Shown here one piece after another: positions 25,701 to 35,128 of a DNA stretch of 64,000 bases. The stretch lies in assembly GCF_932276165.1 (NCBI RefSeq), contig NC_063993.1:8938001-9002000 (forward strand), given 5' to 3'. A model generated the notes under the pieces. The model did no database searches. It was given only the letters and a program-made list of their open reading frames with translations, and was not told where the DNA came from. Within the stretch, counting starts at the first letter, position 1. Each line of letters opens with the position of its first letter. The translations under genes and the position numbers were made by a program. The stretch is from Plutella xylostella. Its lineage: Eukaryota; Arthropoda; Insecta; Lepidoptera; Plutellidae.

Positions 25701-26403
25701 GTTCAGAATTAATTATACATGATCTTACTTTGCTGGCTTTATTTACAAAAGGAGAAGTCAAACAAAGTGACATTATCCTATATATAATCAAATATTCAAT
25801 ATTCAAAACTCGTAATAAGCCCACGTCCTCATAATATGGCGAGGTTGACATAGTACCTACATACAAATTTCATTCCATTGGGCCTATCATATATAAAGAT
25901 AAAAATTCAATAAAACAAAATTAAAAAATAAACACCCTTTACATAAAAACGTAGAAATGATTTGATGAAACCTACTTTCAAATACAATTAACCTAACAGT
26001 CCTCCACTATTCATAACAAGGTGAATGAAATACTCTAGATCAATCTGAAGGCAATGACGGAAACAATAAAAAAAAAAAGAAACGAAGTACTTATAAAGAA
26101 ATGTTTTTAAGAGTCTTTATTGTACTTATCTACAAATAAAAATAGTAGGTTAAATTAATGCACTGTACTTTCTTTGAATATGCTGACATCGATGAAATTT
26201 ATAATGAGATAGGATATTTAATCAATATTTTGCACATATAAAAAAAAAAAAAAAAATTAAGTATACAGTAGCGATAGCGGTCACCAAACTAAGCTTGGTC
26301 TGTATCTTGAGGTACCATTGGTATCTAAGTATTTTCTAGTTTTAATTATGCCGACACTGAAAAGGCTGTTAATTAAAGGTAGCTATAAGCACCTACTTGT
26401 ATT
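22746..26403. other. LTR element interior, no coding content
   Basis: Very AT-rich. Frames of 116 and 70-80 residues occur, but none shows a domain or codon pattern of a retroelement protein. A run of TATTTATTTATT at 25234-25262 may be the tail of a decayed minus-strand LINE. Confidence 0.5.
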
Positions 26404-26525
26404 TACCTCTACATATTTTTATTTTATTTAATCCTTTATTGCACAAATATAAAAATAAGTGTACAAAGGGTGGACTTAATGCTACAAGCATTTTCTACCA
26501 GTCAACCCACAGGAGGTGTTTTTAC
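26404..26525 (-). mobile_element. LINE 3' end fragment
   Basis: In reverse complement it reads GTTGACTGGTAGAAAATGCT, then TAGCATTAAGTCCACC, and ends in AT-rich AAAT repeats. This is the same 3' UTR module as at 12471-12613. It is nested in the LTR element. Confidence 0.7.
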
Positions 26526-27164
26526 CTACTTATATGTGTTTACTTACTTGCTGAATGCTTGATTGTAAATTCTTATCATGGCATGCTAATTATTACCATG
26601 CACCATGTAATATGCACAAATATTGTCATGTTATGTAATGATACTCTCAAATATTTATACTCTTGATTTTGCAACTCATATGCATACTAACTCTAATTAT
26701 ATTATATTCATTTGATAGAAAACTTAATACTTAAGATACGGTCAATTTAAAATAATTAATATAAAATTCCACGAAACTTTAACTAATTATAATATAATCA
26801 TGTTACAATATAATAGGAATGCCATTACATCAACTAATTTATATATGAATAATTCATAATTAATTCGTGGCAACTGTAACACTTAACTTTTATCCGTGTC
26901 TCAAGCAATTAAAAACTTGTAATTGGCTATCATTATTTCAAAATTTTTATAATAAATTATTCGTTAATTTTCCTGTAAATAGATAAAGGTAATAAGAACT
27001 ATTTATGATAAAAGTACATAATATAATATTATACCTTACTTAACTAGGTTCATTATTAAGCTGTGGATGTAACTTATTACTTGCGACTAATATGCAATTT
27101 ATTTCTCACTTTTCTATTCTAATTCCTGTTCTTGTTTTAGGATAGGAATATTTACATATTGTAT

Positions 27165-27850
27165 GATGAATATGATGATGATAAAGAAAACGATGATTTA
27201 AATATGAAGATATAATTGGAATAATCATAAAATGAGAATATGCATATAAAAATCTACATAATGAGAATGGCTGAGGGTCAGCATTGATCTATTAAATCAA
27301 GATCGTTAAAACACTTTAATATAATTACAAAGAAAAGGCCGATTTAATATGGAGACACAAGAATATAAGACATAAAATGAAAGGATTGGAATACCTACAT
27401 TATGAGAATATGGAAAGAAAATACTTACATTTTATACACATAATACAAGAATGTATTGGAATATTAAGAGAATGGCTGTCTAAAGCTCTATTAAATCAAG
27501 ATGGTTAACACACTTTAATAAAATTACAAAGAAAATGTTGATTTAATATGAAGACACAAGAATATTAGAATTAAAATATAATAATTTGAATACATTATGA
27601 GAACATGGAAAGAAACTTACATTTTATATACATATATTATGAGAATGGCTGTCTGAACAGTATTGTCCTAATAAATCAAAATGTTTAACACACTGTTGTT
27701 ATTATAATAAATGATGATTTAAATATAAAAATACAAGAATATTATATATAAAGTAGAAGAATTGGAATATATTTTGATACTAAGATACCTGCATTATAAA
27801 TATATTATGAGAATGGATGACCGAACAGTATTGTTCCGATAAATGAAGTT
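27165..27850 (+). repeat. Tandem array, 166-205 bp unit
   Basis: Units recur with GAGAATGG at 27263, 27468, 27643 and 27809 (spacing 205, 175, 166). Each contains AAATCAAGATGGTTAACAC, ACTTTAATAAAATTACAAAG, AAGACACAAGAATAT and a TGGAAAGAAACTTACATTTT module. Divergence between units is moderate. There is no frame across the units. The last unit runs straight into the 29-bp dimer array. Confidence 0.7.
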
Positions 27851-27853
27851 GAA

Positions 27854-28258
27854 TGGTATGCTGAAGTGCAAGCGGTGCTCACACAAGGATGTGATTGGTA
27901 TGCCGAAGCACAAGCGGTACTCACTGAATGATAATACACACACTTTAATATTGTTATAATAAAAGGTGAATGGTATGCCGAAGTGCAAGCGGTGCTCACA
28001 CAGGGTTGTGAATGGTATGCCGAAGCACAAGCGGTGCTCACCTAATGATAATTAGTATATAGTGGCTGGTATGCCGAAGTGCAAGCGGTGCTCACACTGG
28101 GTTGTGAATGGTATGCCGAAGCACAAGCGGTACCCACTATACTATTTATCTGATAAAGAGTAAGTATGTTGTCCGAGTATATGTGGCTGGTATGCCGATG
28201 TGCAAGCGGTACTCACACTGGGTTGTGACTGGTATGCCGAAGCACAAGCGGTACCCAC
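27854..28258 (+). repeat. Eight 29-bp motifs in four 42-bp-phased dimers
   Basis: The motif TGGTATGCCGAAG is followed by a two-base variable site, then CAAGCGGTRCYCAC. Copies start at 27854, 27896, 27971, 28013, 28067, 28109, 28188 and 28230. Within every pair the start-to-start distance is exactly 42 bp, while pairs lie 96-121 bp apart. The first member of each pair has TG at the variable site and the second CA, without exception. The 13-base linker is conserved (ACACTGGGTTGTG-like). The whole array lies in the LTR element. Confidence 0.88.
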
Positions 28259-28474
28259 AATACTAGTGACATTTTATATGTAAACTAAGCCTATATTTCT
28301 TATAATACTCTTATTAAGTATAATAATACTTTCTTTCACTTTAATGTTACTCAAAATAAATAAAGATTATGTTTAAATTTTAAAAATTATATCAGAAACA
28401 AAATCATATCAATATTCAAATAATCACTATTTAATTTACCTACTCGTACGAATTAATTTGATTTATTCTGCTAC

Positions 28475-28651
28475 GAGGCCATTGTCCAGCAGTAGAAGAC
28501 TAATAAGGAGGCCATTGTCCAGCAGTAGAACACTAATAAGGCCATTGTCCAGCAGTAGAACAACAATAAGGAGGCCATTGTCCAGCAGTAGAACACTAAT
28601 AAGGAGGCCACTGTCCAGCAGTAGAACAATAAACAAAAAAAAAAAAAAAAA
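28475..28651 (+). repeat. 33-bp tandem repeats ending in poly(A)
   Basis: Five units of GAGGCCATTGTCCAGCAGTA plus GAACACTAATAAG (33 bp; one unit lacks three bases) are followed by an AATAAAC hexamer-like site and about 17 As. The unit resembles the GGCCTATGTCCAGCAGTGG phrase at RTE/SINE 3' ends. It may be an amplified LINE or SINE tail. Confidence 0.75.
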
Positions 28652-29004
28652 CAACTAATTAATATATAATTTGTGTACCTATTTCAGATTCTGAGGAACA
28701 ATGAACATACAGTGTAGCCGACCAAAAATTCACCTAGCAACGTTGCAGCGTAGCAGACCAGCGTCAGACCAGCATTAAGTACATCAATAAGAACAGCCGG
28801 AATATGGTTTACTAATTACTTATAGTCTCTTTGAGTTTTGTTTTAATTATGATTGCTAAGTGCATTTAATATCACCGCATAGATATAATAACTTTATTAA
28901 TTTTGCTAATTCATTCAGTTTGTTAACATAAATTTAGAACTTGTTAGTTAGCGTTCGAATGGCCGACAGGGAATGGGGACATTCCCAATAACAGGACGGC
29001 CGAC
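28652..29004 (+). other. LTR element 3' interior
   Basis: It contains a possible splice acceptor (TGTGTACCTATTTCAG) near 28687, then non-coding sequence. Close to the 3' LTR is a short hairpin, GGGAATG/CATTCCC, bracketed by two GGCCGAC copies (28957-29004). Neither a canonical polypurine tract nor coding sequence is evident. Confidence 0.5.
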
Positions 29005-29335
29005 TGTTAGCGTTTAAATTTACCAATGCTATTCTTTACTAATATCAAGCTACTTATTTCATCATAGGTCCGGCCGGATTACTAGATGTAGCTAGGAGTT
29101 GTTCTTTAGTTCATTTTAGTTTCTATATTGTCTGTGATTCGCATTGACTGGCCGGTCACTGGATTCATGCGGATTCATTCAATTCAAGATGGCAGAAAAA
29201 ACAAGGATAACTTTTAAAAGACTTCTGTTTGTTATTAGATTCCTTTTTGAATAGTTTGTGTTCCTTATAAAAGTATTTTACTTCAAACTTCCTGAGTGTC
29301 TTATTTTCAGCATCTTCTATAGTACCAAGCTAACA
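29005..29335 (+). repeat. 3' LTR
   Basis: Identical by eye to the 5' LTR over 331 bases, including the TATAAAAG box. It is followed by the GGAA target duplication. An AATAAA occurs just outside, in flanking DNA (near 29343). Confidence 0.88.
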
Positions 29336-29397
29336 GGAACAATAATAAAGTTCCACTTACAAAATGTGCAACCAAATTATCCCATTTTTTCAATATT

Positions 29398-29489
29398 AAG
29401 GGCGACTTGCACAATCTTAAGTCTAGACTTTCCTTAAGTCAATTAGACACTAAATCTAGATTTTAAGATTTTTGTGCAAGTCGCCTTTA
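29398..29489. mobile_element. Short MITE, GGGCGACTTGCACA ends
   Basis: The left end GGGCGACTTGCACAATCTTA is mirrored by TTTTGTGCAAGTCGCC on the right, with CTAGA and TTAAG blocks between. It is related to the longer element at 51474-51611. Flanking TTAA/TTTAA is consistent with a TTAA-type target. Confidence 0.75.
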
Positions 29490-30136
29490 ATTTGTTATAA
29501 ATATACTCTATTGCGTTGTTAAATGTAGGACCTATCTTAATATTGCAAATTTATTAAATTCATAAATGAAATCAGTGTTGGAATAGGTACCTACTTATTT
29601 TAGAGGAGAAATTAATGAATTGAAGTAAATTATAATATGTAGGTATTAATATATTATTATGTTTCAGTTTCCATCGAAACAGTTTTGAAATGCAATGTGG
29701 AAGAGAAATATACATCTCATTTAGTTAAACACCAAATTAATGAATGACCCAACTGGGAGTTTACAATACTCGAAGATCTATGTTAGAAATTTTAAACTTT
29801 AAAATTTTAGTTATGTTTTTTTAGCTACCATACACATAGATACAATAAAATTATAAGCACTTCATATCCATACAAATATGGATAAGAATTAGGTAGGTAA
29901 TGTACCACCCAGTATAGGATTATTAAAAATGGTTCAGCGTTCAAGAAATAGATGAGCCTCGAAAAAAGAAAATGGAAATTTTCCTACCTTATGAATTTAT
30001 TTTCTTGTTTGCGCAAAGAAGAACGCCTTCAACGTACATTGTAATGACACAGGATATTGCTTTCTACAACCCTTCACCTTTATATAATATATGATCTACT
30101 TCATATTACATCAATTACTTATATTGAGTGACTAAC
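29490..30136. other. No supported feature
   Basis: AT-rich. Nothing seen. Confidence 0.5.
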
Positions 30137-30342
30137 TACCCTCGCAAGCAATGAAAAAGTGCCACTTACAAAATGCTGACACCAAAATGGTCCCAATTTT
30201 AAAAACCTTTAATTTAAAATGTATAAACAATATTTACGTTTTTAGGTGGTAAAATTCTGACGGCATCATTAAGCTATCCTTTTCCGATTTAGAGTAATTT
30301 GTTGCTATTGTCTATGGAACTTTTTCATTGCTCGAAAATGTA
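30137..30342 (+). mobile_element. TACACTCACGGGCAATG MITE, decayed full copy
   Basis: It begins TACCCTCGCAAGCAATGAAA and ends TTTTTCATTGCTCGAAAATG TA. Internal modules (AAATGCTGACACCAAAATGG, AAGCTATCCTTTTCCG) match the other copies. It is 206 bp, more diverged than 36275-36505. Confidence 0.8.
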
Positions 30343-30747
30343 CTTGTTTGGTACTACAATACTACAATATTAGGTGCAAATAGCAATATTAGCTTAGCTC
30401 ACCCCCATTTTCACTAAGACAAACAGTACCACCGTCAAAGTAACTTGGCAGCAACAATGAAACATCGTCCCATAAAATTTTACAGCGAGACAACAAATTC
30501 AGGAAGCGCTAAGTCCTTTATGTTTTCATTACTTCTCTAATGTTTATTATAATAAGTTATTCCTCCTTATAATCCAAACGAGGGGTAGATCCCTCTTTAC
30601 TTATCAACGGTCAAAGTCTTTGTTATAGCTTCGAGGGAATAAAGTTACACTCATTTACATATATTACCTTTTCTCTTATAAGAAAGTTTGAACGCAAGGT
30701 ATGTTCAGTGCTCACCCACGGGAATACTCTGTTTCAGGGCAAGTATA

Positions 30748-30925
30748 CAGGGTGTTGCAAAATTGGTATACTAAGCTGAAAGGGGGTGACTCGAAGTGTC
30801 ATTCTGAATTCTGGAATTCTTTTGTACCTACTACTACTTTTAAAAGAAAATAATTGTCCGAAAAAAATATGTAGTACTCCATAGAAACTTTGACCGTCGA
30901 CCAATGTCACATGACTTTTTAGTAA
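30748..30925 (+). repeat. Interspersed repeat, ACAGGGTGTTGCAAAA type
   Basis: It starts ACAGGGTGTTGCAAAATTGG and continues GCTGAAAGGGGGTGACTCG. The same start occurs in reverse at 50470-50512 (AAGGGTACACC, AGGGTGTTGCAAAAAGGG). This is a known style of lepidopteran interspersed repeat, and the class is uncertain. Confidence 0.5.
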
Positions 30926-31022
30926 TAGGGAACTGTTTTTCTCTGTTAGTATACTATATTTGCAACAGCATGTATAGTATATTATAACATTTAATAATAA
31001 CAGTCGTATTTTAAATAAATAA

Positions 31023-31240
31023 ACATCTATATTATCTTCTAAATTTATAAAATCCCTCAGTCTGAATGACTGACTGAAAATCAACGGACACCCAAAAATA
31101 CTGAATTTTTCCTGCTGAAACTTGCAGGCAATGTTCTTTGTATGACGTAGGCTCCCGGTAAAAACGATATTCCGATTTTACTCCACAGTAGAAGCGATCA
31201 GTTTCTGACATCATGTAGGAGCTTCGGGGAATAAATTCTA
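31023..31240 (+). repeat. Helitron-type repeat fragment
   Basis: The phrases AAATCCCTCAGTCTGAATGA, GCTGAAACTTGCAGGCAATG and TTTGTATGACGTAGGCTCCC match the layout of the repeat at 5035-5205 and of common lepidopteran non-autonomous Helitrons. The 3' end is missing. Confidence 0.45.
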
Positions 31241-31709
31241 CCAACTTTCCGATGTTTCTAACACTCTGTGGTGATTAGACTTCTCTAAAGTTCACAGATA
31301 ACGGTTCATACTAATGAATGTTCGGCTCCTTAAGTAAAAGTTAAAGACGAATTTGTTTGGGGTAAATGTACAAACAGCTACAAAATGTACCTCAGAGTTT
31401 TTGGGCGCTTAGCAACTTTGTTGAACTTGTTTATACGTATTAGGAATTATTCTACATTCATATTGAATTGACTAACCCTTCGAGGGTTACAGTCGTCAGC
31501 TTTTTAACGTGTGAATGGCCATCGTCGTTTTCTTATACATAAAATATGACAGGAACGCCTTTTTACATACTTCTAGCGTACACTCAACTTTTTTGAGTAC
31601 TTGCCTATTTTTAGAAAGAGGTATCATGAATATTCTAGGGGTTCTCCTCATCTCGCCTAGTCATTATTACCCTAAACTCGTTTCGCATAACTCATAAACT
31701 AATTATTAT

Positions 31710-32410
31710 AATTATAACTAATAAACTTTTTTGGTAGAATCATCATTTCGCCAAGACTTATGTGGCATAAGACTCGTTTCGTCTAAAACTCTTTTGGCAT
31801 AAACTTGAAACACCGAAGTCTCGTTTGCTCAAATTGTTCGTATTGGTATAATCTTGTTTCTCCCAATATTATCTTAATAAATACTATATTAAGTATGTTT
31901 TAAATGTACAAATTGTGGTATTTTTCTCCTACATCTCGAAAATCACGATATTGAATTATCAAAATATCGAAAGTGAATGACCATTATAATGATTACAAAC
32001 GCCATTAAACCCCATTGGATCGAAACCTAAAGATAGGTGTGACGACGAGCAAAGCGAGGAGGAGCGTGTTAGGTGCACATGTTCGTCGAAAGCAAAGCGG
32101 AGCGGAGCGTTACCCACATAGCGGAAAATTTAATAATGCAATGCAAGGCACCTGTTTGCGCTATGTTGGGAGACGCTTCGTCAAAGTTAAAGCCAAATGA
32201 ATATTAGTAGTTTGTATAAGCTATGCCATAGTATTGTTAGGCTATTTGAGATTTGGCCATACCGTTATTAGGCTAAACAAGATTTAAATGCGAAATAACT
32301 TTTTACTAAACAAGATTTATGCCATACGATTTTCGGCGAAACGAGACTTTGACCAAACGTTACTATACAATACGAGATTAGACAAATAAATCTTAGGCCA
32401 AAAAAGGTAG
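31710..32410. repeat. Composite TTTCG/CGAAA repeat
   Basis: Both flanks carry repeated phrases such as AAGACTCGTTTCGTCTAAAA on the left and TTTTCGGCGAAACGAGACTT on the right, in roughly inverse order. The core holds GACGACGAGCAAAGCGAGGA and GCAAAGCGGAGCGGAGCG. It resembles a widespread lepidopteran interspersed repeat of unknown class. It has no real gene, although a 61-residue frame crosses the core. Confidence 0.45.
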
Positions 32411-32577
32411 AGCCCACTGTCTACATTATAACGTGAGGGCGAGTCAGCATGAGTTTACAAACAGATAACCTTCATATAAAATATATTGGGAAAGTTCTTG
32501 GAGTTAGTTGAACGTTGGTTCATCGCCGAATCTTATCAATTTCAATGTCAATATCTTATAAAAATTAATAATAATAC

Positions 32578-32813
32578 GTGGGGACATCTCACACACGGCC
32601 ATCCGACCCCAAGCTAGGCAAAACCTGTGTTATGAGTGTTGGACAGCTAATATATCTACACAAATATATAATATAGATAGATACCCAAGACCTGAGTACA
32701 AATATCTGTCTTTAAATAATATTTGTCCCAGCCGGGAATCGAACCCGGAACCCGGGACCTTCGGCATAGCAGTCAGGGTGACTAACCACTATTACACCAT
32801 TCAGCCGTCAAAA
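32578..32813 (-). mobile_element. tRNA-derived SINE, third type
   Basis: In reverse complement it begins near GGCTGAATGGTGTAATAGTG and has the B box GGTTCGATTCCCGGCTGGG, with a short GGGTTCCGGGTTCG duplication at the B box. The body carries ACAAATATTTGTACTCAGG-like and GGGGTCGGATGGCCGTGTG phrases. Other copies: 37010-37222, 47672-47925, 54478-54516 and 60724-60962. Confidence 0.85.
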
Positions 32814-33229
32814 AGTATTGAATATTTATTGATGAGCCTACGATCATAATATTTTCCTAGATGTGTTAAAAGACATGAGACGCTACATAGTTCTACGTGT
32901 AATGTTTTTATACTTACTTACAGTAGCTATTAAAACTTTTCATTTAGGTAGTTGTTAACTTGTTAACGTGATTGAAGAAGCCTTTTAACATTATCGTTCA
33001 ATGATAACTCAATACAAGAGCAATCAAATTAATTTTGTACGTCTTCATAGTATCTAGAAGATAGGGTAAAAGTGTTGTGAAAGTTATTTTCAGTCTCTTC
33101 ATAAATATGTTTTTATTTTTGTTTGACAAATCTCAGCTAGCGGTTTGCTGTATGTATCTAACGACAGACTTTAACTTGCTTTAACTATGTAGTCATAAGA
33201 TGAACAAACGACCAGACAGGACAAAATAA

Positions 33230-33469
33230 TACACTCACGGGCAATGAAAAAGTTCCATCGAGAAAATTTTCTAACTTCTCCTGAACAGAAAAAAAATATT
33301 TAACAACTTTTTCTGCAATATTTAAGTACATTTAACGGTGCATCAGAATATAACCAACTAAAAACGTTATTATTTTGTTCAAATTTTTTGCCATTAAATG
33401 TTTTAAGAAATGGGGTCCATTTGTTGTCTGCGTTTCGTAAGTGGAACTGTTTCTTTGCCCGTGAGTGTA
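33230..33469 (-). mobile_element. TACACTCACGGGCAATG MITE, minus copy
   Basis: The termini TACACTCACGGGCAATG and CTTTGCCCGTGAGTGTA are inverted repeats. Internal modules run opposite to the 36275 copy (TTCTGCAATATTTAAGTACA first). It is 240 bp with TA flanks, the mark of Tc1/mariner-type MITEs. Confidence 0.85.
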
Positions 33470-33638
33470 TAGAATTACCTACACAAGGTTCTCTTTGTGC
33501 CATTGTACCACAGAACCCAAAAAGTGGCCTTATACCAAAACTAGCATGGCTATCTTAAGTTATTTATCGTTTCTGTCTCTACTTTAAAAGACGCGGTTTT
33601 TGTGATATACGGTTACGGGCACAGAATGGACAGGGCCT

Positions 33639-33808
33639 CTAGTACGAGTTTTGCAATTTATGTAAACGAAAAAAGTTTTGGTTTTCTTCTGTCACCTGCA
33701 TACATTATCTGTCAAAAGTGTCATGTTAGTTTGCGCTAGAAGCGCCACTTTGCATATGAGAAAACTGAAACTTTTATAATTTTCAACCAACTATCAAACC
33801 TGTACTAG
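33639..33808 (-). mobile_element. CTAGTAC-ended MITE
   Basis: The ends are CTAGTACGAGTTTTGC and GGTTTGATAGTTGG...(reverse) CCTGTACTAG. A small GCGCTAGAAGCGC palindrome sits at the centre. A truncated relative in the other orientation lies at 63218-63352 and shares ACAGGTTTGATAGTTTG and CAGATAATGTAGGTATGCAG. Confidence 0.65.
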
Positions 33809-33842
33809 ACGGGCAGATCTTAGATTTTCGTTTACATAGATA

Positions 33843-35128
33843 TTAGGTCCTTACATATGAAATTGGCGTTTTCTATAGGAGGAACATAAAGTCTTTTTTT
33901 TTTAAATGAAATATATTAAATTAATCAAAGTATGTGCCATTGCTATGTATGCACTTTTGCCATCTCATAGGTAGTTCATTGATCCCCTTACTAAAAAAAC
34001 CATTCGGGCGGGAATCAATAAAATCTTTGAAGGCGGTTTGGACTGCCCCATCGGAGTTGATTTTTTTTCCTTGCAAGTAGTTATCCAAATTGCGAAAAAA
34101 ATGGTAATCTGTTGGAGCAAGGTCCGGAGAGTACGGTGGATGTCTAAGACATTCTAATTGAAGCTCCTCTAATTTGGTAGCCGTCTGTTGTGCAGTGTGT
34201 GGTCTAGCGTTGTCCTGAAGCAGCAGTGGCCTAGAGCGATTGACCAGCCTCGGTTGTTTAGCAGCTAGCTTTTCCATCATGGTTTGCACTTGCTGACAAT
34301 AGATATCTGCCGTAATCGTCTGGCCATATTTAAGAAAGCTGTAGTGAACGACACCGGTACTAGTCCACCAAACACTTAAAAGCAACTTTTTTTTAGTCAA
34401 TTTTCGCTTAGGGCAGCATTTGGCTGGTTCGCCAGGGTTCAGCCATTGCGATGAGCGCTTCCGATTATCGTAGAGGATCCACTTTTCATCACAGGTAATG
34501 ATTCGATTTAAAATTCCTTCATTATTGTGCCGGTTGAGTAACGTAACGCAGCAGTCGACGCGCGTTTGTCGGTTTGCTTCACTCAATTGATGAGGTACCC
34601 ACCTTTCAAGCTTTTTCACCTTCCCAATTTGCTTCAAGTGGATTAGAATAGTTTTATCACTAACACCGGAGCCTGCAGCTAACTCGGACGTGGTTTGCGA
34701 TGGATCCGCTTCCACAATAGCCTTCAATTCTTCATTATCAACTTTGGTCTCCGGCCGTCCACGAGGCTTGTTCTGCAGGTCGAAATTTCCAGAACGAAAA
34801 CGTTGGAACCAAAAACGCACTTTGTTTTCTTTTGCGACACCCTCACCATACACATCATTAATCCTTCGAGCCGTTTCTGCAGCACTGGTTCCACGGTGGA
34901 ACTCATACTCGTAAATAACGTGATATTTCAAGTTTTCCATTTTGTAAACAGAGTGACACAAAGAAAAAAACAAAAGAAGAAAAAACAAATGAATTAGGGG
35001 GTTTGAAACACAAATGCATGAGTAAATAGCTGTATGAATTTGAATTTGGAATTCCTAACCATAAAGGTAATATTTGAGATCAAAGTGGCCATTACGACAA
35101 AACGCCAATTTCATATGTAAGGACCTAA
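33843..35128 (-). mobile_element. Complete mariner transposon
   Basis: Perfect 30-bp terminal inverted repeats (TTAGGTCCTTACATATGAAA then TTGGCGTTTT) enclose a 1,286-bp element flanked by TA on both sides (33841-33842, 35129-35130). One intact transposase frame fills the interior. Uninterrupted coding and perfect ends suggest recent mobility. Confidence 0.95.
33921..34940 (-). CDS. mariner transposase
   Basis: The 339-residue product starts at the MENLKYHVIYEYEF methionine; an upstream in-frame start would only add a hydrophobic stretch from the untranslated region. Order: N-terminal helix-turn-helix DNA-binding region (about 1-110) with a GRP motif at 61-63, the WVPHQL linker motif at 114-119, then the DDE catalytic domain. 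Catalytic aspartates are D151 (TCDEKW), D243 (QDNARPHTA) and D278 (YSPDLAPTDYHFF), with exactly 34 residues between the last two, the mariner D,D34D signature. The enzyme cuts and pastes the element by binding its terminal repeats. It is close to the cecropia-like mariners of moths and flies (judged from motifs). I see no stop or frameshift. Two motif positions look slightly unusual (LQDNARPH, where LHDNARPH is common). Confidence 0.95.
   Translation of the reverse strand: MENLKYHVIYEYEFHRGTSAAETARRINDVYGEGVAKENKVRFWFQRFRSGNFDLQNKPRGRPETKVDNEELKAIVEADPSQTTSELAAGSGVSDKTILIHLKQIGKVKKLERWVPHQLSEANRQTRVDCCVTLLNRHNNEGILNRIITCDEKWILYDNRKRSSQWLNPGEPAKCCPKRKLTKKKLLLSVWWTSTGVVHYSFLKYGQTITADIYCQQVQTMMEKLAAKQPRLVNRSRPLLLQDNARPHTAQQTATKLEELQLECLRHPPYSPDLAPTDYHFFRNLDNYLQGKKINSDGAVQTAFKDFIDSRPNGFFSKGINELPMRWQKCIHSNGTYFD

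Larger units (their letters stand above)
21280..29335 (+). mobile_element. LARD-like LTR element, non-autonomous
   Basis: Two 331-bp direct repeats (21280-21610 and 29005-29335) read as identical and have TGTTAGC...GCTAACA ends. They are flanked by the 4-bp target duplication GGAA (21276-21279 and 29336-29339). These are hallmarks of an LTR retroelement and imply a recent insertion. The 7.4-kb interior has no gag, protease, reverse transcriptase or integrase frame. It resembles a large retrotransposon derivative that depends on a helper. No tRNA-complementary primer site directly follows the 5' LTR, and no polypurine tract abuts the 3' LTR. The purine-rich AGGGAATGGGGA at 28966-28977 lies about 28 bases away. 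The superfamily (Gypsy, Copia or BEL) is therefore open. Confidence 0.85.

Noticed and set aside
27794..28041. Repeated frames on the minus strand and CKRC-like peptides on the plus strand
   Set aside because: These follow from the 29-bp DNA repeats. Spacers break every frame, and the conserved feature is spacing rather than codons.
27794..28258. CRISPR array
   Set aside because: Spacing is dimeric, spacers are related to an older tandem repeat, and the host is a eukaryote.
28458..28658. Repetitive Ser/Arg and Leu-rich frames
   Set aside because: Artefact of the 33-bp tandem repeat ending in poly(A).
34690..34997. Plus-strand frames over the mariner
   Set aside because: Shadows of the transposase coding strand.
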